DNA of 44,541 nt, from NCBI GenBank assembly GCA_947039455.1, contig CAMQZB010000012.1, positions 1 through 44,541 on the forward strand. The letters are read 5' to 3'. Source of the stretch: an uncultured Clostridia bacterium. Lineage in GTDB: Bacteria > Bacillota > Clostridia > Christensenellales > CAMQZB01. This document shows positions 31,438-39,789 of this stretch, piece by piece; the first letter of the stretch is position 1; each line of letters begins with the position of its first letter. Below the pieces are notes generated by a model. That model was not told the origin of the DNA. It saw only the letters and a list, made by a program, of their open reading frames with translations, and did not search any database. A program made the translations under genes and the position numbers.

Positions 31438-33009
31438 ATGTTTAAATTAAATAATATACTATTGCCACTTCAATATACCAATGACGGTTTACGTGAAATT
31501 GTGGCGGAAAAAATCAGTACAACTATAGACAATGTAAAGCATGTGGCAGTAGTTAAACGTTCCCTTGATTCAAGAAAAAAAGACAAAATTAGATACGTTG
31601 CAACTGTGGTTTTCAGTTTAGAGAACCCTAAAACAGTGAAAAGCTCTAATCTTGAAGAATACATTGAACTTGAAACATCACTTTCAAAAATCGCAGTTGA
31701 TGAAAGCAAGCCTTTGAACGGTGCGGAAGTAGTTATTGTTGGAAGTGGTCCTGCTGGATTGTTTTGCGCATTAACAGTACTTGCTCGTGGTGGTGTTCCA
31801 ACGATTATTGAGCGTGGTTATGAAATGACTAGACGTGTAAATAGTATTGAAGAATTTCAAAGCGGAAAAGGTTTTGACCCTATTTCAAACATTCAATTCG
31901 GCGAAGGCGGAGCAGGAACTTTCTCTGACGGTAAACTAAATACTGGCACAAAAAGTCAATATATTAAGGCTGTGCTAGCATCTTTCGTTAAATTCGGTGC
32001 AAATGAAGACATCGAATACGAAGGAAAACCGCATATCGGAACTGATGTTTTGCGTGATGTAGTTGTAAGTATGCGTACTGAAATTACAGCAAAAGGCGGA
32101 AAATTTCTTTTCGGCACAAAAGTGGATAAATTATTAATCAAAAATAACGCAATAGTAGGTGTGGGATTCTCTGGTGAAAACACAGGAGAAATTCATGCGC
32201 AATCAGTGATTTTAGCTGTGGGGCATTCCGCACGTGATACATTCAAAATGTTGCATGAAAGCGGTGTTGCTATGGAGCAAAAAGCATTCTCTATAGGTGT
32301 TAGAATTGAGCATAAACAAGCAATGATAAATAAAAGTCAGTACGGCTTAGAAAAACATCCGTTACTTCCAGCTATTGATTACAAACTTGCAACACATATG
32401 GCAAACGGTCGTGGAATTTATACTTTTTGTATGTGCCCAGGTGGTGAAGTTGTTTGTGGATCTAGCGAAGAAGGGCAGATTGTTACCAACGGTATGAGTT
32501 ACCGTAGCCGTGAAATGGAAAACGCAAATTCAGCATTACTTGTTGGTGTAAATCCTAGCGATTTCGGCAGCGACCATGTGCTTGCTGGCGTAGAGTTCCA
32601 AAGAAAGTATGAGAAACTTGCTTTCCAACAATCTAATAGTTATGAAGCACCTGTGCAAAAACTAGGTGATTTACGCAGAAATAAAGTAAGTACTAGATTT
32701 GGTCAAGTAAAGCCATCATATAAACCAGGTACGGTTTTCGGTAATTTAAGAATGTGCTTGCCTGAATATGTAGTGGACGGAATATTGTTTGGAACGGAAG
32801 CGTTTGACAAAAAAATTCACGGATTCAATAGTTCTGATGCTATTTTGACAGGAGTAGAAACTCGTAGCTCAAGTCCAGTTAGAATTTTACGTGACGAATT
32901 TAATCAAAGTAACATCAAAGGTCTTTTCCCTTGTGGCGAGGGTGCAGGGTATGCAGGTGGAATTACTTCATCGGCTGTTGACGGTATAAAAGTTGCATTG
33001 AAAATATAG
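31438..33009 (+). CDS. FAD-dependent oxidoreductase (COG2509-like)
   Basis: 523 residues. A ferredoxin-like N-terminal region (about 1-95), then a dinucleotide-binding motif VVIVGSGPAGLFCAL (about 97-111) with acidic end IIERG. The segment IQFGEGGAGTFSDGKLNTGTKS, the motif FCMCPGGEVV and the C-terminal FPCGEGAGYAGGITSSAVDG match the uncharacterised FAD-dependent dehydrogenases of COG2509. The reaction is unknown. Start ATG 31438 has GAAAGGAAA upstream; an in-frame TTG further up (31366) has no site. Single gene. Confidence 0.85.
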   Translation: MFKLNNILLPLQYTNDGLREIVAEKISTTIDNVKHVAVVKRSLDSRKKDKIRYVATVVFSLENPKTVKSSNLEEYIELETSLSKIAVDESKPLNGAEVVIVGSGPAGLFCALTVLARGGVPTIIERGYEMTRRVNSIEEFQSGKGFDPISNIQFGEGGAGTFSDGKLNTGTKSQYIKAVLASFVKFGANEDIEYEGKPHIGTDVLRDVVVSMRTEITAKGGKFLFGTKVDKLLIKNNAIVGVGFSGENTGEIHAQSVILAVGHSARDTFKMLHESGVAMEQKAFSIGVRIEHKQAMINKSQYGLEKHPLLPAIDYKLATHMANGRGIYTFCMCPGGEVVCGSSEEGQIVTNGMSYRSREMENANSALLVGVNPSDFGSDHVLAGVEFQRKYEKLAFQQSNSYEAPVQKLGDLRRNKVSTRFGQVKPSYKPGTVFGNLRMCLPEYVVDGILFGTEAFDKKIHGFNSSDAILTGVETRSSSPVRILRDEFNQSNIKGLFPCGEGAGYAGGITSSAVDGIKVALKI

Positions 33010-33086
33010 GGAAATGAATTAATAAAAATAAATAAATAATAAATTATGTAATGTTATTGTTATTTTGTGGAATACTATCTTTATAG

Positions 33087-33115
33087 TTGACCGCACTATA
33101 TTGATTATGTATAAT
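33087..33115 (+). promoter_or_regulatory. Promoter of the Cys/His-rich gene, with shared spacer motif
   Basis: TTGACC (33087-33092), 17-nt spacer, TATAAT (33110-33115). The spacer includes TATATTGATTATGT (33097-33110), repeated exactly at 33859-33872 in the promoter of the next gene. Confidence 0.65.
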
Positions 33116-33148
33116 AATTATAAATAAAGTTAAAGTTAAGGAGAGTAT

Positions 33149-33727
33149 ATGAAATTTACATTAAAAGCAAAAGAATTAATTGACGCAGCATTGAAATTAA
33201 ACGAATGCGATGCACTTAGAATTGAAATTGAAGAAGTTGCAGGTGGACCTGCTATCCAATTAGAACTAGTACCTTGCGAGGACGGAACTGTTATGCACAA
33301 TATTGACGATGTGAGCGTTGTTGCTATTGACGAAGTTTTAGAATTACTTGACGATGTAATCTTTGACGGCGAAAACGGTGAGCTAGTTATTAAGCAAGAC
33401 GGACAAGGTTGTGGCTGTGGTGGTCACCAATCTAACGGCGGCGGTTGTGGTGGTCACTCACACAGCGGTTGCGGTGGACACCAAGAAGAAAAATCAAGCT
33501 GTGGTTGCGGTGGACATGAAGAAGAAAAATCAAGCTGTGGTTGCGGTGGTCACGAAGAAGAACACCAATGCGGTTGCGGAAGTCACGATAGTGAAAAAGA
33601 AACTGGAAAATGTTGCGGTGGAAACGAACTTGTTGACAAAAACGCATGCGGAAACAGTGGAGAAAATCTAGCGGACAAAGACTCTTGCAAAGGCAAAAGC
33701 GAATGCGGTTGCGGTGGTCATCACTAG
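33149..33727 (+). CDS. HesB/IscA-like domain with Cys/His/Gly-rich metal-binding tail
   Basis: 192 residues. Residues 1-88 resemble the A-type Fe-S carrier fold (HesB/IscA: LRIEIEEVAGG, AIDEVLELLDDVIFDG), but the first conserved Cys is absent. The fold ends in GQGCGCGGH where IscA proteins end in CGCG. The rest (about 89-192) is a chain of CGCGGH units, including a 12-residue repeat of CGCGGHEEEKSS form, with about 26 Cys in all. Such a tail should bind several metal ions. The next gene is a cation diffusion facilitator, and both promoters share a 14-bp motif, so a role in metal storage or handling is likely but inferred. AAGGAG precedes ATG. Confidence 0.75.
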   Translation: MKFTLKAKELIDAALKLNECDALRIEIEEVAGGPAIQLELVPCEDGTVMHNIDDVSVVAIDEVLELLDDVIFDGENGELVIKQDGQGCGCGGHQSNGGGCGGHSHSGCGGHQEEKSSCGCGGHEEEKSSCGCGGHEEEHQCGCGSHDSEKETGKCCGGNELVDKNACGNSGENLADKDSCKGKSECGCGGHH

Positions 33728-33852
33728 AAAATAACAAAATATTGTTGTTGCAATAACATAAAATTGAAAATATTGCAAATACAACATCAATAGAAATAAA
33801 TTTTAAGGAATTAGGCAATGATGCTTAATTCCTTTTCTTTTAGTTAGATTGA

Positions 33853-33881
33853 TTGACATATATTGATTATGTTGGTAAAAT
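33853..33881 (+). promoter_or_regulatory. Promoter of the cation-efflux gene, with shared spacer motif
   Basis: TTGACA (33853-33858), 17-nt spacer, TAAAAT (33876-33881). TATATTGATTATGT fills the spacer from its first base (33859-33872). Confidence 0.65.
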
Positions 33882-33907
33882 AGAAGTTACATTTAAGGAG
33901 ATTCAAA

Positions 33908-35086
33908 ATGACGAATTTTTTAGTTAAATTATTCATAAAAGACTACGAGAAAACTTCTAGCCCTGTGGTTAGAAGGCGTTTTGGCGTTTTTTCTGGTATA
34001 CTTGGTATTGTTTTAAACATAATTTTATTTAGCGTAAAGATGATTGCGGGCGTTCTCACTGGTGCGATATCAGTTCTCGCTGATGCAATAAATAATCTAT
34101 CCGATGCGGGTTCTTCAATCGTTACAATGGTTGGGTTCAAACTATCTGGTCAAAAGCCTGATAAAGACCACCCTTTTGGACACGGAAGAATTGAGTATGT
34201 AGCAGGCTTGATCGTGTCTATCGCAATAATTGTTATGGGCATAGAAATTTTTACTACTTCGATTGATAAAGTATTAAACCCAACAAGCGTAGTTTTTTCA
34301 GTAGTATCAATGATTATTCTTGCAGTGTCAGTTATTGTGAAACTATGGATGTATTTCTATAACAGAAAGATAGCGAAAATGATAAATTCACCAGCATTGC
34401 GTGCCACAGCAACCGATTCAATTTGTGATGCAATTTCTACTTTTGTTGTGCTAGTTGGAATGATTATTTCATACTATACCAATGTGAATTTAGATGCTTA
34501 CCTTGGAATTGGGGTTGCGTTGTTTATTTTCTATTCTGGATATAATGCTTGCAAGGACACAATCAGCCCTCTAGTTGGGGAAGCTCCTAACAAGGAACTT
34601 GTGAACGATATTGTAAAATTAGTTATGTCACACAAGGAAATCAAAGGTATGCACGATTTTATTATGCACAGTTACGGCTCAAACAAAGTCCTTCTAACTT
34701 TCCATGCGGAAGTTGACAGCCATGGTGATGTTTTTGAAATTCACGATATAATTGACGATATTGAACGAGATATTAAAAATGAATTTAACGTGCTAACAAC
34801 AATACATATGGACCCCATTGAGCAAGATAATGCCCATATCGATAAAATCAAAGAGAAAGTTATTTCATTAATGAAAGAAATTGATTCTAAAATTACTATT
34901 CACGATTTCCGCATGACGGCATCTCATTCTCATTGTAATTTAATTTTCGATTTAGTGAAACCTTTTGAGTTAGACGTTGAAAACGCAGAAATGCAAGAAC
35001 TTATTACTGAAAAAATAGCTACTTTAAGCACTGAAAACTTTAAATATTTTGCAGTGGTAGACATCGACGACGAATACTGTCCATAA
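33908..35086 (+). CDS. Cation diffusion facilitator family transporter
   Basis: 392 residues. Six membrane spans in the first ~225 residues with the metal-binding motif DAINNLSDAGSS (span 2) and the HPFGHGRIEY motif after it, and a second pair around DSICDAIS (span 5). A cytoplasmic domain follows, twice as long as usual (about 225-392), with two ACT/CDF-like halves (KGMHDFIMHSYG and ITIHDFRMTASH). It exports divalent cations (Zn, Mn, Fe or Co) by proton antiport. It lies after the Cys/His-rich gene and has its own promoter with the same motif. AAGGAG precedes ATG. Confidence 0.9.
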   Translation: MTNFLVKLFIKDYEKTSSPVVRRRFGVFSGILGIVLNIILFSVKMIAGVLTGAISVLADAINNLSDAGSSIVTMVGFKLSGQKPDKDHPFGHGRIEYVAGLIVSIAIIVMGIEIFTTSIDKVLNPTSVVFSVVSMIILAVSVIVKLWMYFYNRKIAKMINSPALRATATDSICDAISTFVVLVGMIISYYTNVNLDAYLGIGVALFIFYSGYNACKDTISPLVGEAPNKELVNDIVKLVMSHKEIKGMHDFIMHSYGSNKVLLTFHAEVDSHGDVFEIHDIIDDIERDIKNEFNVLTTIHMDPIEQDNAHIDKIKEKVISLMKEIDSKITIHDFRMTASHSHCNLIFDLVKPFELDVENAEMQELITEKIATLSTENFKYFAVVDIDDEYCP

Positions 35087-35200
35087 GTTTTTGGAATTGA
35101 TTATATAGTAAAATAGTAGTTAAAAATCTTATTTATATTAGATAAAAACTACTTAAAAATAGCAGTAAAAACCATAATAAAAAAGGAGAATATAGCGATT

Positions 35201-36241
35201 ATGTATAGCTTTTTAAACGATTACAGCGAGGGTGCTTGCAAGGAAATTATGCAAGCTCTAAATGACACTAACCTTGAACAAACTTCAGGCTACGGCACTG
35301 ATGAATACTCTGATTTAGCTAGAGCGTCTATTAGGAAACATCTTGAAAATGCTGATTGCGATATTCACTTTCTAGGTGCAGGTACCCTAACGAATCTTAT
35401 AGCTATTTCCGCTGTTTTGCGTACATATCAAGGGGTAATTTCTGCTAGTTCAGGACATATTAATACTCATGAATCAGGTGCGATTGAAGCTACTGGCCAC
35501 AAAGTATTGACAATTCCTTCAACTGATGGAAAAATTTATCCTAAAGAAATTAATGCACTTATGAACCATCATTACGACGATTCTAATCGTGAACACACAG
35601 TGCAACCAGCCATGGTTTACATCTCAAACCCAACGGAAGTTGGAACAATCTACTCTAAATCCGAACTAACTGAACTGTCCGCTCTTTGCAAGAAATGGGA
35701 TATCCCACTTTTCATTGACGGTGCTAGACTGGGCTGTGCTTTAACTTCAAAATTCAACGATGTAACGCTAAAAGACATAGCGAAATTATCCGATGTTTTC
35801 TATATTGGTGGAACAAAAATGGGTGCATTATTCGGCGAAGCATTAGTAATTACAAACCCGAAATATAAAAAAGATTTTAGATACCATATCAAGCAACACG
35901 GCGGAATGGTGGCTAAAGGTAGACTTCTTGGTATTCAGTTCAACACGCTTTTCACCGACAATCTTTACATGAAATTAGCTACCCATGCCAACGAAATGGC
36001 ACAAAAACTTGCAAGCGGTATCAAAGAACTAAACTTTCCGTTCCTTACCGATACCGTAAGCAATCAAGTTTTTCCAATTTTCCCAATAACGCTAATAGAA
36101 AAACTAAACGAAAAATTCGTAGTAGCACTCTGGGAACACCACACCGAAACTACCGACGTTGTCCGCCTTTGCACTTCTTGGGCTACCGACGAAAATCAAG
36201 TTGATAACTTTTTGGATCTGTTAAGAAATTTGGTTCGTTAG
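35201..36241 (+). CDS. Threonine aldolase-like PLP enzyme
   Basis: 346 residues. Fold-type I PLP enzyme of the beta-eliminating lyase family: FLNDYSEGACKEI near the start, HFLGAGTLTN, HINTHESGA, FIDGARLGCAL and the lysine that should bind PLP in YIGGTKMGALFGEA. Low-specificity L-threonine aldolases split threonine or allo-threonine into glycine and acetaldehyde. Substrate preference is not visible. AAGGAG lies 14 nt upstream, and no nearer site competes. Confidence 0.85.
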   Translation: MYSFLNDYSEGACKEIMQALNDTNLEQTSGYGTDEYSDLARASIRKHLENADCDIHFLGAGTLTNLIAISAVLRTYQGVISASSGHINTHESGAIEATGHKVLTIPSTDGKIYPKEINALMNHHYDDSNREHTVQPAMVYISNPTEVGTIYSKSELTELSALCKKWDIPLFIDGARLGCALTSKFNDVTLKDIAKLSDVFYIGGTKMGALFGEALVITNPKYKKDFRYHIKQHGGMVAKGRLLGIQFNTLFTDNLYMKLATHANEMAQKLASGIKELNFPFLTDTVSNQVFPIFPITLIEKLNEKFVVALWEHHTETTDVVRLCTSWATDENQVDNFLDLLRNLVR

Positions 36242-36260
36242 TTTTTTTTGTTTGGTTTGT

Positions 36261-36323
36261 TCGTTAGGAAAATGGGGTTTCACCCCAAACCCCACAAGGG
36301 GCTTGAGCCCCTTGACCCGCTTT
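36261..36323 (+). repeat. 63-bp inverted repeat, left copy
   Basis: GC-rich block with internal palindromes GGGGTTTCACCCC and AAGGGGCTTGAGCCCCTT, matching the reverse complement of 36734-36796 at about 60 of 63 bases. The composition is unlike the AT-rich surroundings. Together with the right copy it frames a ~410-bp interior without genes, as in a MITE. Confidence 0.75.
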
Positions 36324-36447
36324 TTTGAGTTGGGAAAATTTTGCTGACGCTTCTATTGAGATTGATATATTTATTGGCATGGTAAAAGTGCTTATGACAT
36401 ATTTTATTAACGATTATTAATTATTGAAATGCCAATAATATAAATAT

Positions 36448-36490
36448 AAAAAACTCCCTTTCTTTCCTATTGGATTGAAAGGGAGTTTTT
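36448..36490. terminator. Bidirectional terminator in the large intergenic region
   Basis: AAAAAACTCCCTTTC pairs with GAAAGGGAGTTTTT around a 14-nt loop. The remainder of 36324-36733 is AT-rich and I see no gene or further signal in it. Confidence 0.8.
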
Positions 36491-36733
36491 GCTATTTATA
36501 TTATTATTATTAAGTTTTCTTAGGTCTCATATATTTAGTTATATCTTATACTTTTTAGTTATGTGTTTTTCTTTTAGTTATGGTTAGTATTTTTTGTATA
36601 GTTATTACATTGTACAACGTGTACCTATACACTCTACATCAAAACTTCCAACCCACTAAAATTAATTTTTCATCCAATGCAAACTACTTGATAAATAAAA
36701 AATCAAACAGTAGCACAGCAGACAAACCAACAT

Positions 36734-36796
36734 AAAGCGGGTCAAGGGGCTCAAGCCCCTTGTGGGGTTTGGGATGAAACCCCATTTCCCTTACGA
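36734..36796 (-). repeat. 63-bp inverted repeat, right copy
   Basis: Reverse-complement partner of 36261-36323, ending 32 bases before the aminopeptidase stop. It probably folds back on itself and may also help end transcription of that gene. Confidence 0.75.
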
Positions 36797-36828
36797 ACCA
36801 CTCCAAAAAAAAAACCAAAAACCAAAAA

Positions 36829-38064
36829 TTAAATTACAAAATTACCGTCAACTAAAATGTTAATCATTTCGCCGTCATGAGTTTCGCCGATGATAGAAAG
36901 ATCGGAAGTGCCGACCATGAAATCTTCGTGCATAAGACTGTCATTAAGACCGTGAGCGATTAGATCATCTTGTTTAAGCAACAATCCTGAAGCTGTACAA
37001 GAAGCGTAACCTTGCCCAATGGCGAAGTGACAAGAAGCGTTTTCGTCGAATAGAGTATTGTAGAAAAGAGTTTTAAGGTTAGAGATTGGAGAATCGTGTT
37101 GAACGATAGCAATTTCACCTAGGAAGTGTGAACCCTCGTCAGTTTCTATGATGTTTTTCAAGTAATCATAACCAACTTTGGCAGTGTAGTTTACTATGCG
37201 ACCTTTCTCGAAAGTTAAGCAAAATTTGTCGATTATGTTTCCGTTGAAACAAAGTGGAAGTGCTGAATATAACGTACCGTTAGTACCAAGTTTGTGTGGT
37301 GCTGAGAAAATTTCTTCAGTTGGAAGGTTAGCCATGAAGTTGGTACCGCCTTGATCTTTCTCGTCAGCAGCAAGCCAAATTGAATCGGACATCATGTCAA
37401 CGTGAAGATCAGTTCCAAGTGCATTTTTGTAGTGCATAGTCTTGAAATTTTTGCTGTTTAGGAAATCGCAACGTTTGTGCATAGTAGCGCATTTTTCTTT
37501 CCAAGCGATAACAGGATCAGCCTTGTCAAGAAGCATAGTTTTGATAATCATATCCCAAAGTTTGTCGCAAGCCACTTCAGCTGTGTCGTTAGGGAAAATT
37601 TTCAATGCCCATTTGTCTTCTGGAACACAAGCCACGCACCAACGAATTTTATTAGTCATTTGAGCTGTTGAGAATGGTTTAAGTTTAGTAGAAAAAGCTT
37701 TGTTGTAAGCAGCCATTTTTTCAGTATCGCAAGAAGCAAAAACTTCAGGGTCTTCTGAATAGATAGCAACACGGCAAATGCCTTTGTCGATTAATTCAAG
37801 TTTGCTCATAGCTTCATATTCGAATATTTCAGTTAAAGATTCAACTGATTCGTGTTCGTAACGAAGTTTAGCAAGTTCTGAATTTTTCCAGTCAATGATA
37901 ACACGACGAGCGCCCATTTCGTAAGCAAGCTTAGTCATTTCAAATGCAGTTTCAGAAGCCTGTTTGTGCATTGGAGTAGAAATCATTAGTATTTGGTCTT
38001 TTTGCAAATTTACGCCAACTTCCAAAACGGTTTTAGCGAATTTAGTGATTGATTGTTTAGTCAT
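36829..38064 (-). CDS. M29 family aminopeptidase
   Basis: 411 residues. The thermophilic-aminopeptidase (AmpS/PepS) family is indicated by AKTVLEVGVNLQKDQ at the start, FSTAQMTNKIRWCVACVP in the middle, NFMANLPTEEIFSAPHK, SHFLGEIAIV, and the late CHFAIGQGYA and GTSDLSIIGE, which carry the metal ligands (Glu, His, Asp). It removes N-terminal residues from peptides in the cytoplasm. AAGGAG precedes ATG 38064. It lies 18 bp after the ABC exporter genes and is probably read with them. Confidence 0.88.
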   Translation of the reverse strand: MTKQSITKFAKTVLEVGVNLQKDQILMISTPMHKQASETAFEMTKLAYEMGARRVIIDWKNSELAKLRYEHESVESLTEIFEYEAMSKLELIDKGICRVAIYSEDPEVFASCDTEKMAAYNKAFSTKLKPFSTAQMTNKIRWCVACVPEDKWALKIFPNDTAEVACDKLWDMIIKTMLLDKADPVIAWKEKCATMHKRCDFLNSKNFKTMHYKNALGTDLHVDMMSDSIWLAADEKDQGGTNFMANLPTEEIFSAPHKLGTNGTLYSALPLCFNGNIIDKFCLTFEKGRIVNYTAKVGYDYLKNIIETDEGSHFLGEIAIVQHDSPISNLKTLFYNTLFDENASCHFAIGQGYASCTASGLLLKQDDLIAHGLNDSLMHEDFMVGTSDLSIIGETHDGEMINILVDGNFVI

Positions 38065-38082
38065 ATATAGTTTTCTCCTTTA

Positions 38083-39789
38083 TTAATTTACGTTGTATTG
38101 ATTGTTGTAAAGGTCAAAATATTTACCTTTTTTCTTGATAAGTTCTTTGTGGTTGCCAATTTCCGCAATGTTACCGTTTTCAAGAACTAAAATCCTGTCC
38201 GAGTCTTTAATAGTAGACAATCGGTGTGCGATAACGAAAGAAGTTTTGTCTTTCATAAGTTCTAAGAACGCATTTTGAATTTTAATTTCCGTTAAACTAT
38301 CGATGTTGGAAGTGGCCTCGTCAAGAATGAGTATTGGGGCATTTTCCACCATGGCACGAGCGATGCAAATCAATTGCATTTCCCCTTTAGACAAAGTGTT
38401 GCCGTCAATAACAGTATCAAAACCGTCACTTAATCTACTTATTATATCATAACATTGGGCTTTAATACTAGCATTTTTCACAATATCATAAGAAGCGGAA
38501 GGGTTGCCAAACGCGATATTTTCGTAAACAGTGGCGTTCTTAATAAAAGAATCTTGCAAAACCATTGAAATATGGCTTCGTAACGATTGAAAAGGCACAG
38601 TATTGATGTTCATGTCACCAATAGAAATATCTCCGCAATCGATGTTGTAGAACCGCATAAGAAGGTTAATAATAGTAGTTTTTCCTGAACCAGTAGAGCC
38701 TACTATCGCAATTTTCTCACCTGATTTTACATCAAGATTGAAGTTCTTAATTAAAGAGCGTTTTTTGTCGTAGGAGAAGTATACATTTTTAAAAGCAACA
38801 TTTCCATGTGTTTTATCAAATTGCACTAAGCTTAAAACATCAGGCTCTTCAGGGATTTCAAGTATAGCAAAAACACGAGTTAAAGACACATCTGCTTTTT
38901 GAATATCGGTAATAACCGAAGTAATTTCAGTAAAGGGTTTGGTGTATTGACTAGAGTAAATCAAGAAACTGCTGATACCGCCTACTGAAACTTTTAGAAA
39001 TACGCCCAATGCACCAGCAACAATGTAGATGAAATTATTTATCATACGAGAAGAGGGGTTTGTTAGAGCGGAATAAAAGTGTGAGTAGAAGTAAGAAGTT
39101 TTTGCTTTTTGGTTAGTAACTTCAAATTGATCCATTGCGATTTCTTGGTAGCCATTAGCAATTATAGCTCGTTGATTAGCTATGTGTTCAGATGATACTG
39201 AAGTGAGTTCAGAACGGGCAGTTGCGTTAGCTTGATAGTGTTTTTTTGCACCCTTTGCAATGATAGTTGAAACCACAAGTGACAAGGGAGTAAGAAGAAC
39301 CACAGTAAGTCCGATAATAGGATTTAGTGCAATCATAACGATCATTGTGCCGATAATCACACCCACCCCACGAAGAAGTTGGATAGTGCCTTGCATAAGT
39401 CCAGTGCCTACGTTGTCAACGTCAACTGTCATACGAGAAATCACATCGCCTACTTGTAAAATATCTAATTGAGAAATAGAAATTCCTTGTATTTTTTGAA
39501 ACAAATCACTGCGTAAACGGTGCATAGTTTTTTGAGAAATTTCACCTGCGATTTTATTTACTAAGTAATTCAGAAATTCTGAAATAGAGTATAGTACTAA
39601 AAGAGTTGCGAAATATATTAATAGTAAAGTGAAGTTCGTATTGCCAAAAACCATAAGGTCGATTGCCATGCCGATAATTAACGGTATTAAAACAATGCAA
39701 AATGAGGATAGCAAAGCTAAGATTATGGCGGTGATGTATGGTCTTTTAAACTCTGACATATAGGACAGTAGCATTTTTAAATTTTTCAT
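38083..39789 (-). CDS. ABC exporter half-transporter, subunit B
   Basis: 568 residues. A six-span membrane domain (about 1-310) and a nucleotide-binding domain with Walker A GSTGSGKTT, a degenerate signature LSKGEMQ and Walker B ILILDEATS with catalytic Glu. It overlaps the upstream half-transporter gene by 4 bases (ATGA), so the two form a heterodimer. The weak signature here and the Asp in the partner's Walker B lie in the same ATP site, giving the one-good, one-degenerate arrangement of LmrCD/TM287-288-type exporters. Substrate is unknown (drug or lipid-like). Confidence 0.9.
   Translation of the reverse strand: MKNLKMLLSYMSEFKRPYITAIILALLSSFCIVLIPLIIGMAIDLMVFGNTNFTLLLIYFATLLVLYSISEFLNYLVNKIAGEISQKTMHRLRSDLFQKIQGISISQLDILQVGDVISRMTVDVDNVGTGLMQGTIQLLRGVGVIIGTMIVMIALNPIIGLTVVLLTPLSLVVSTIIAKGAKKHYQANATARSELTSVSSEHIANQRAIIANGYQEIAMDQFEVTNQKAKTSYFYSHFYSALTNPSSRMINNFIYIVAGALGVFLKVSVGGISSFLIYSSQYTKPFTEITSVITDIQKADVSLTRVFAILEIPEEPDVLSLVQFDKTHGNVAFKNVYFSYDKKRSLIKNFNLDVKSGEKIAIVGSTGSGKTTIINLLMRFYNIDCGDISIGDMNINTVPFQSLRSHISMVLQDSFIKNATVYENIAFGNPSASYDIVKNASIKAQCYDIISRLSDGFDTVIDGNTLSKGEMQLICIARAMVENAPILILDEATSNIDSLTEIKIQNAFLELMKDKTSFVIAHRLSTIKDSDRILVLENGNIAEIGNHKELIKKKGKYFDLYNNQYNVN

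Noticed and set aside
33411-33818. Open frames on both strands over the Cys/His-rich gene
   Set aside because: They arise from repeated codons of the real gene and lack start signals.
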